Origin: Thiobacillus sp.
GTDB taxonomy: Bacteria; Pseudomonadota; Gammaproteobacteria; Burkholderiales; Thiobacillaceae
DNA: 39,685 nucleotides
Reading direction: 5' to 3'
Assembly (NCBI GenBank): GCA_018263115.1
Contig: JADFDC010000020.1
Location: 1-39,685 of the forward strand
Made by a program: the position numbers and the translations under genes. Shown here piece by piece: positions 34,953 to 39,685 of the stretch (its first letter is position 1; each line of letters opens with the position of its first letter). Below the pieces are notes generated by a model. The model was not told where the DNA came from. It searched no databases and worked only from the letters and a program-made list of their open reading frames with translations.

Positions 34953-37316
34953 TCAACTCCCCGGTTTCCAGCGCTTGAGCAGCAGCGCGTTGGTCACGAC
35001 CGAAACCGAACTCATCGCCATGGCGGCGCCGGCAAAAACCGGATTCAATATCCCGAATGCCGCCAGCGGGATTCCCAGCACGTTGTAGACAAACGCAAAA
35101 AACAGGTTCTGACGAATCTTGCGCAAGGTAGCGCGCGATAGCGCTATGGTGTCCGCCAGCGCAACCAGATCATGCCGGGCAAGGGTGATGTCGGCCGTTT
35201 CCTTGGCGATGTCCGTGCCCATGCCCATGGCAAAACTTACATCGGCCTGCGCCAGGGCTGGCGCATCGTTAATGCCATCGCCTGCCATGCCGGTTTTTTT
35301 GCCTACCTGCTGCAGTGCCGCGATGGCCACCGCCTTGTCCTGCGGCGTTTGCCGCGCGCGGAAATCCCGTATGCCCAGTTCATCCGCCACGGCGCGCGCG
35401 GGGGCTTCCTGATCGCCGGTGAGCATGACGACTTCCACGTTCATGTCGGCCAGCTTTTTTAGCGCATCGGGTGTGCCCTGACGAGGTGAATCAGCAAGCA
35501 TAAGTGAACCAATGAAACGGCCATCCAGTGCGAGATGAATGGGGGTGGTGTGAAGGGGGAGGGAGGAAGGGGGAAGGGATGGCGTGATGCCCTTCTCGGC
35601 AAGAAACATTTCTGTTCCAGCCAGGGCGGTTTGCCCATTGACCAGCGCAGCAATGCCTTTGCCCGGTAATGCGGTGAATTGCTCAATCTGACCAGTTTGC
35701 AGATTCCGTTCACGGGCCGCCTTGACGATGGCTTTCGCCAGCGGGTGTTCGGAAGCCTGTTCCAGCGCGGCGGCAGTGGCAAGGAGGGTTTCATCCGAAA
35801 TGCCAGACGCCGGAGAAAGCCCGGCCAGTCTGAATTCGCCCGTGGTCAGTGTGCCGGTTTTATCCACGGCGAGAACATTCAGGTTGCCGGCGGTTTCCAG
35901 CGCCTGGGCGTTGCGGAACAGGATGCCGAACTGCGCGCCGCGTCCGGTGCCGGCCATGATGGCTGTGGGCGTGGCGAGCCCCAGTGCGCAGGGACAGGCG
36001 ATGACCAGCACGGTAACGGCACGGATCAGGGCCTCGCTCCAGTCGGCCAGCACGATTCCTGTCCCCAGCAAGGTCAGCAGGGCAATGCTGATGACTACGG
36101 GAACGAAAATGCCGGACACCTGATCGGCGAGTTTCTGGATGGGTGCCTTCGAGCCCTGCGCGGCTTCCGTCAGGCGGATGATTTCAGCGATCCGGGTATG
36201 CTCGCCAACGCCTGTGGCGCGAATGATCAATGTGCCCAGCGTGTTTTGTGTGGCCGCGTAAACCTTGTCGTTCAGGCGTTTCAGGACAGGCATCGATTCA
36301 CCCGTCAGCGTGGCTTCCTCGACTTCCGACTCGCCGCTTTCCACCACGCCATCGATGGGCAGGCGTTCTCCGGGTCTGACGCGAACTCGTTCTCCTGTAA
36401 CAATGTTTTGAATGGCGGTTTCAATGAAGTTTCCGTCTCTCTCAACCCACGCCGTTTGCGGGGTGAGCGCAAGCAGTTTCTCGATGGCCTCAAGCGTGCG
36501 CCGCTTGGCCCGTGTTTCCAGCAGTTTGCCCAGCCTCACCAGCGTGATGACGGCCGCGCCTGCTTCGAAATAAACAGGTTGTGAATCAAGGCCGAGTACG
36601 GTAATGGCGGTGCTCAAGCCCCAGGCCATGCTTGTTCCCAACGCCACCAGCACGTCCATGTTGGCACCTCCGCCGCGCAGAGCATTGAAGCCGCCGCGAT
36701 AAAACCGCCAGCCGGCAATGAACTGGACGGGCGTGGCCAGCGCGAATTGCAGCCAGCGTGGCAGCCATTCGTGATGGAAGCCAGCCACCATGCCAAGCAT
36801 GGGCAAAACAAGCGGCAATGTGAACAGGACGGCTATCCAGAACACGCCCCATTCCTTCTTCGCGGCACGAGCCTCGCGTTCCCGGGCCTCAGCCCGATTC
36901 TGCTCGTCCCAGACCTCGGCGTCATACCCGGTTTTTCTGATGACGGAAAGCGCCTGATCCAGTTCCGCACCGGCTTCCAGCGTAAGCCGCGCGGTTTCCG
37001 AGGCGAGGTTCACGCCGATCTGCGTGCCAGGCAGCTTGTTCACCGATGTTTCGATGCGGGCGGCGCAGCTTGCGCAGGTCATGCCGGAAATTTTCAGCAT
37101 GATGTGCCGGGGGGGCACGTCAAAGCCGGCCTTGCGGATGGCATCGAGGATTTTATCTGCGGTTGTCTCGGCTGTCCGGAATTGGATGCTTGCCGTCTCG
37201 TTCGCCAGGTTCACGGCTGCCTCCACGCCTGGCAGCTTGTTGAGCTGCTTCTCCAGCCGCGTGGAGCAGGACGCGCAGGTCATGCCAGAGATGGGGAGGG
37301 AAATCTTGTCGCTCAT
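34953..37316 (-). CDS. copA: Copper-exporting P1B-type ATPase CopA
   Basis: Moves Cu(I) out of the cytosol through the inner membrane. The 787-residue protein has two N-terminal heavy-metal-binding domains, each with GMTCASC (Cys14/Cys17 and Cys81/Cys84). Eight membrane helices include the CPC metal site (Cys441-Pro-Cys443 in VIACPCALGLATPTA), the phosphorylation Asp485 is in DKTGTLTTGE, TGE is in EATLTGESMPV, and the hinge is GDGINDAPAL. A low-complexity insert (TPSLPPSSLPLHTTP) in the nucleotide domain comes from a heptamer repeat tract. It overlaps mnmC by ATGA, so it is probably read from the mnmC promoter. No CueR-type site is visible before it. Confidence 0.97.
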   Translation of the reverse strand: MSDKISLPISGMTCASCSTRLEKQLNKLPGVEAAVNLANETASIQFRTAETTADKILDAIRKAGFDVPPRHIMLKISGMTCASCAARIETSVNKLPGTQIGVNLASETARLTLEAGAELDQALSVIRKTGYDAEVWDEQNRAEAREREARAAKKEWGVFWIAVLFTLPLVLPMLGMVAGFHHEWLPRWLQFALATPVQFIAGWRFYRGGFNALRGGGANMDVLVALGTSMAWGLSTAITVLGLDSQPVYFEAGAAVITLVRLGKLLETRAKRRTLEAIEKLLALTPQTAWVERDGNFIETAIQNIVTGERVRVRPGERLPIDGVVESGESEVEEATLTGESMPVLKRLNDKVYAATQNTLGTLIIRATGVGEHTRIAEIIRLTEAAQGSKAPIQKLADQVSGIFVPVVISIALLTLLGTGIVLADWSEALIRAVTVLVIACPCALGLATPTAIMAGTGRGAQFGILFRNAQALETAGNLNVLAVDKTGTLTTGEFRLAGLSPASGISDETLLATAAALEQASEHPLAKAIVKAARERNLQTGQIEQFTALPGKGIAALVNGQTALAGTEMFLAEKGITPSLPPSSLPLHTTPIHLALDGRFIGSLMLADSPRQGTPDALKKLADMNVEVVMLTGDQEAPARAVADELGIRDFRARQTPQDKAVAIAALQQVGKKTGMAGDGINDAPALAQADVSFAMGMGTDIAKETADITLARHDLVALADTIALSRATLRKIRQNLFFAFVYNVLGIPLAAFGILNPVFAGAAMAMSSVSVVTNALLLKRWKPGS
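35547..35579. repeat. Purine-rich heptamer tract inside copA
   Basis: Four consecutive 7-base units on the plus strand, GGTGTGA, AGGGGGA, GGGAGGA and AGGGGGA (35547-35574), plus a partial AGGGA. The tract encodes the low-complexity PSLPPSSLPLHT stretch of the CopA nucleotide domain on the minus strand. Confidence 0.7.
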
Positions 37317-39211
37317 GAGTTTCCAGATGATGATCTTTTTCTGACATCGCGCAAGACAAAACGTGCGGGATCAATGGTATTCCACAAATTACTCGGCAGC
37401 CACCAGGGTTCATCGTCCAGTTTGGCGGCAAGCGCCTGGGCCAGAAAGGGGCCCCACACCAGACCGCGCGCGCCAAGGCCGGTCAGGGCATACAGTCCGG
37501 GCTGGCGGGACAGATGTTGCAGTGGCGTTTCGGGCGGGTAGTTGGCTTCTTCATTTGCAAGGGCGCCAACCAGCGGCAGGCGATCCGGCGTGGCAGCGCG
37601 AAAGCTGACGCGGGCGCCAAGGCCATTGGCGTTGATTGCGGGTGGATTTTTCAGCAGCCTGCCAAGTCGTTCAAGGTTACTGATCTGATCCGCATCCCGT
37701 TGCATGGGGTCGTCATCAAATGCAAAGCTCGCGCCGATATTGCCGATGCCGTTGCGTGTGGGCAGCACATAACCTTCTCGCGTGACGGGAATTTTCAGGT
37801 CCGGCAGGTTGCCATCAGGCAGCATGGTGATCTGGCCGCGAACCGGTGTGAGCGGCAGGTTGGCGAACTGCGCGGCTTCGTGCGCGCCGGTCAAAATGAC
37901 AACAGGGCTTTCAGCCAGCAGGGAATCTTTCTCCCACACTCTCCAGCCATCGGGTGTCTGCTCCAGCCGTGTCGCGGTATGGGTGAAATGATGGGACAGG
38001 CGCTCACCGCTTTGAGTCAGAAGCAAACTGGCAATACGCGGCCCCGTCATCCAGCCTCCTTGCGGAAAGTAGAGTCCGGGCGATGTGACAGGCATGCCGG
38101 CCAATTCGCCTGCTTCATCCTGGCTGAGCCAGCGAGAGAAGTTTTCCGGATACTTGTGTGCGGCCAGCATGGCAGGCATGTGCACGGCCTGTTCCTCGTT
38201 TCTGGCCAGATGCAGTACGCCTTCGAAGGCGTGTGAGGCGCCGGGGGATTCATGGGTAAGTTCGGAAACCAGCTTCACCGTATGCAGGAACGCTTGGCGT
38301 GACAGACGACCGTTGAAACTTTCGTCCAGCGTCAATTGCGGCCGAACGACACCCGCGGGATTTCCCGACGCACCCATCGCGGGGCCGGGATGTTTTTCAA
38401 TCAGCGTCACTTGCCAGCCGCGTTGAACAAGTGCGTGCGCGAGGCAAACACCAGCGATGCCCGCGCCGATGAGGGTGGCCTTCTGGAGTGAGGAGTGAGG
38501 CGTGAAACGTGAGGCGTGTGCAAAACGAGCTTCCAGCCTTTCCTTCTTGCTGCCAAAACCCGGTTTGCGTTCGACCTTGAATCCGGCTTCCTGCAAGTTC
38601 TGCCTCACGGTGCCGGCCACGCACCAGGTGGCTAGCCGTGCGTCTGATGCAGACAGCTTGCCCAGTAGTCTCAGTACGTCAGCAGACCAGATGGCAGGGT
38701 TTTTGGCAGGCGAAAATCCATCGAGATACAGGGCATCCGCTTTTACATCAAGATACTTGAGCGCGGATTCTGCCTCATCAAAAATGAGCGTGAGCTGTAC
38801 GCGTCCCTCATCGAAGCTGAGCCGGTGATAACCCGCAACCAGAACCGGCCATTGCGACTGAAGTTCATCAGCGAAAACTGCCAGATCGGGCCAGGCGGCA
38901 TGACAGCGTTTCAACGAATCAAGTGAAAGCGGATGCTTCTCGATGGAAATGAAATGCAGGGTCCGGCACTGGCCGGGATGATTTCTGAATGCCTCCCAGG
39001 TCGCAAGAAAATTCAGCCCCAGACCAAAGCCGGTTTCCAGAATGACAAACCGGCTCTTGTCCTGCCATGCCGCAGGCAAATCGCAGCCTTGAATGAAAAC
39101 ATTGCGTGATTGCCCCAGCCCGCCATCGGCGCTGTGATACACATCGCCGTATTCGGGACTGAGCGGTATGCCGTTTTCACCGAATGCAATTTCGGCAGGT
39201 GTGATGGGCAT
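37313..39211 (-). CDS. mnmC: Bifunctional tRNA mnm5s2U biosynthesis enzyme MnmC
   Basis: MnmC finishes 5-methylaminomethyl-2-thiouridine at tRNA position 34. Its C-terminal FAD oxidase removes the carboxymethyl group and its N-terminal domain methylates the amine. The 632-residue fusion shows the methyltransferase domain (residues 1-235: VFIQGCDLPAAW, ILETGFGLGLNFLATW, LYLDGFSPAKNPAIWS) and the oxidase (from about 250: ATLIGAGIAGVCLAHALVQRG, then GASGNPAGVVRPQLT). The linker ASRFTPHSSLQ is written by a five-unit heptamer repeat. The stop overlaps the start of copA by four bases. Start at the ATG at 39211. Confidence 0.96.
   Translation of the reverse strand: MPITPAEIAFGENGIPLSPEYGDVYHSADGGLGQSRNVFIQGCDLPAAWQDKSRFVILETGFGLGLNFLATWEAFRNHPGQCRTLHFISIEKHPLSLDSLKRCHAAWPDLAVFADELQSQWPVLVAGYHRLSFDEGRVQLTLIFDEAESALKYLDVKADALYLDGFSPAKNPAIWSADVLRLLGKLSASDARLATWCVAGTVRQNLQEAGFKVERKPGFGSKKERLEARFAHASRFTPHSSLQKATLIGAGIAGVCLAHALVQRGWQVTLIEKHPGPAMGASGNPAGVVRPQLTLDESFNGRLSRQAFLHTVKLVSELTHESPGASHAFEGVLHLARNEEQAVHMPAMLAAHKYPENFSRWLSQDEAGELAGMPVTSPGLYFPQGGWMTGPRIASLLLTQSGERLSHHFTHTATRLEQTPDGWRVWEKDSLLAESPVVILTGAHEAAQFANLPLTPVRGQITMLPDGNLPDLKIPVTREGYVLPTRNGIGNIGASFAFDDDPMQRDADQISNLERLGRLLKNPPAINANGLGARVSFRAATPDRLPLVGALANEEANYPPETPLQHLSRQPGLYALTGLGARGLVWGPFLAQALAAKLDDEPWWLPSNLWNTIDPARFVLRDVRKRSSSGNS
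38485..38519. repeat. Five-unit heptamer tract inside mnmC
   Basis: Five consecutive 7-base units on the plus strand: GGAGTGA, GGAGTGA, GGCGTGA, AACGTGA, GGCGTGT. They lie in the linker between the methyltransferase and oxidase domains of MnmC. The period and purine bias match the array between iscA and hscB and the tract in copA. Confidence 0.75.
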
Positions 39212-39232
39212 GATGGCGCTAACAGGATTTGG

Positions 39233-39312
39233 TCATTGCGAGGAACGAAGTAGCGAAGCAATCCAGTTTGTTCATGCTGCATTCTGGATTGCTGCGCTTG
39301 TTCGATCGCAAT
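39233..39312. repeat. Dispersed imperfect inverted repeat between lysS and mnmC
   Basis: Left arm TCATTGCGAGGAACGAAGTA through AATCCAG (39233-39266) and right arm CTGGATTGCTGCGCTTG through TCGCAATA (39284-39312) form an imperfect hairpin. The sequence CATTGCGAGGA-CGAAG-GAAGCAATCC is a known type of small dispersed repeat in many proteobacterial genomes. It fills most of the gap between lysS and mnmC and may act as a 3' end structure for lysS. Confidence 0.65.
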
Positions 39313-39328
39313 ATCGTGCTGAGGCGAG

Positions 39329-39685
<357 letters not shown>

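Overview
The window is ordinary bacterial chromosome, densely coded, with about 35 protein genes, one tRNA gene and no stretch over 300 bases without a gene. The gene content and order suggest a flagellated, respiring betaproteobacterium, perhaps of the Nitrosomonadales (Gallionellaceae or Sulfuricellaceae-like). Pointers are a three-gene cytochrome bc1 operon followed by sspA-sspB, a trmJ-cysE-iscR-iscSUA-hscBA-fdx-iscX block, and flhB-flhA-flhF-fliA. The taxonomic placement is inference from gene order and protein style, not from any search.

Layout. 1-3.9 kb: the 3' part of zwf, an exported DUF255/thioredoxin-fold protein, and a convergent membrane-anchored esterase. 3.9-9.1 kb: a DegS/DegQ-type protease divergent from petABC (bc1 complex), a terminator, sspA-sspB and tRNA-Thr(TGT). 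9.1-15.0 kb: a DUF808 membrane protein, then a minus-strand block of mutS, a TOPRIM/RloB-like protein, an AAA ATPase with its own promoter and a perfect 20-bp operator-like palindrome, and an unrecognised 138-residue protein. 15.0-23.8 kb: suhB, then trmJ, cysE and a complete isc operon. IscR-type boxes lie before both cysE and iscR, and a DUF3050 (haem-oxygenase-fold) gene is inserted between hscA and fdx. 23.9-30.7 kb: a CorC/HlyC-type transporter, then a translationally coupled flagellar cluster, flhB (missing its cytoplasmic autocleavage domain), flhA, flhF, a P-loop-less protein where flhG normally sits, and fliA. 30.8-35 kb: a large hybrid sensor kinase followed by two tandem paralogous small proteins of unknown function. 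35-39.7 kb, minus strand: lysS (3' part), mnmC and copA.

How the parts work together. The isc block is a self-contained Fe-S cluster assembly line. CysE leads to cysteine, IscS takes its sulfur, IscU is the scaffold, HscA/HscB release the cluster, and IscA, Fdx and IscX assist, with IscR sensing cluster supply. The cytochrome bc1 Rieske protein is one client. The flagellar block holds export gate parts, the placement GTPase and the late sigma factor.

Most notable: (1) the DUF3050 putative diiron protein inside the isc operon; (2) the FlhB lacking the NPTH domain together with a degenerate FlhG-position protein; (3) the ATPase-TOPRIM pair, a candidate phage-defence module, behind a palindromic operator; (4) the tandem Cys/His/Trp-conserved small proteins beside the sensor kinase; (5) an IscR-like box before cysE; (6) purine-rich heptanucleotide repeat tracts at three loci, two of them inside essential-looking coding sequences.
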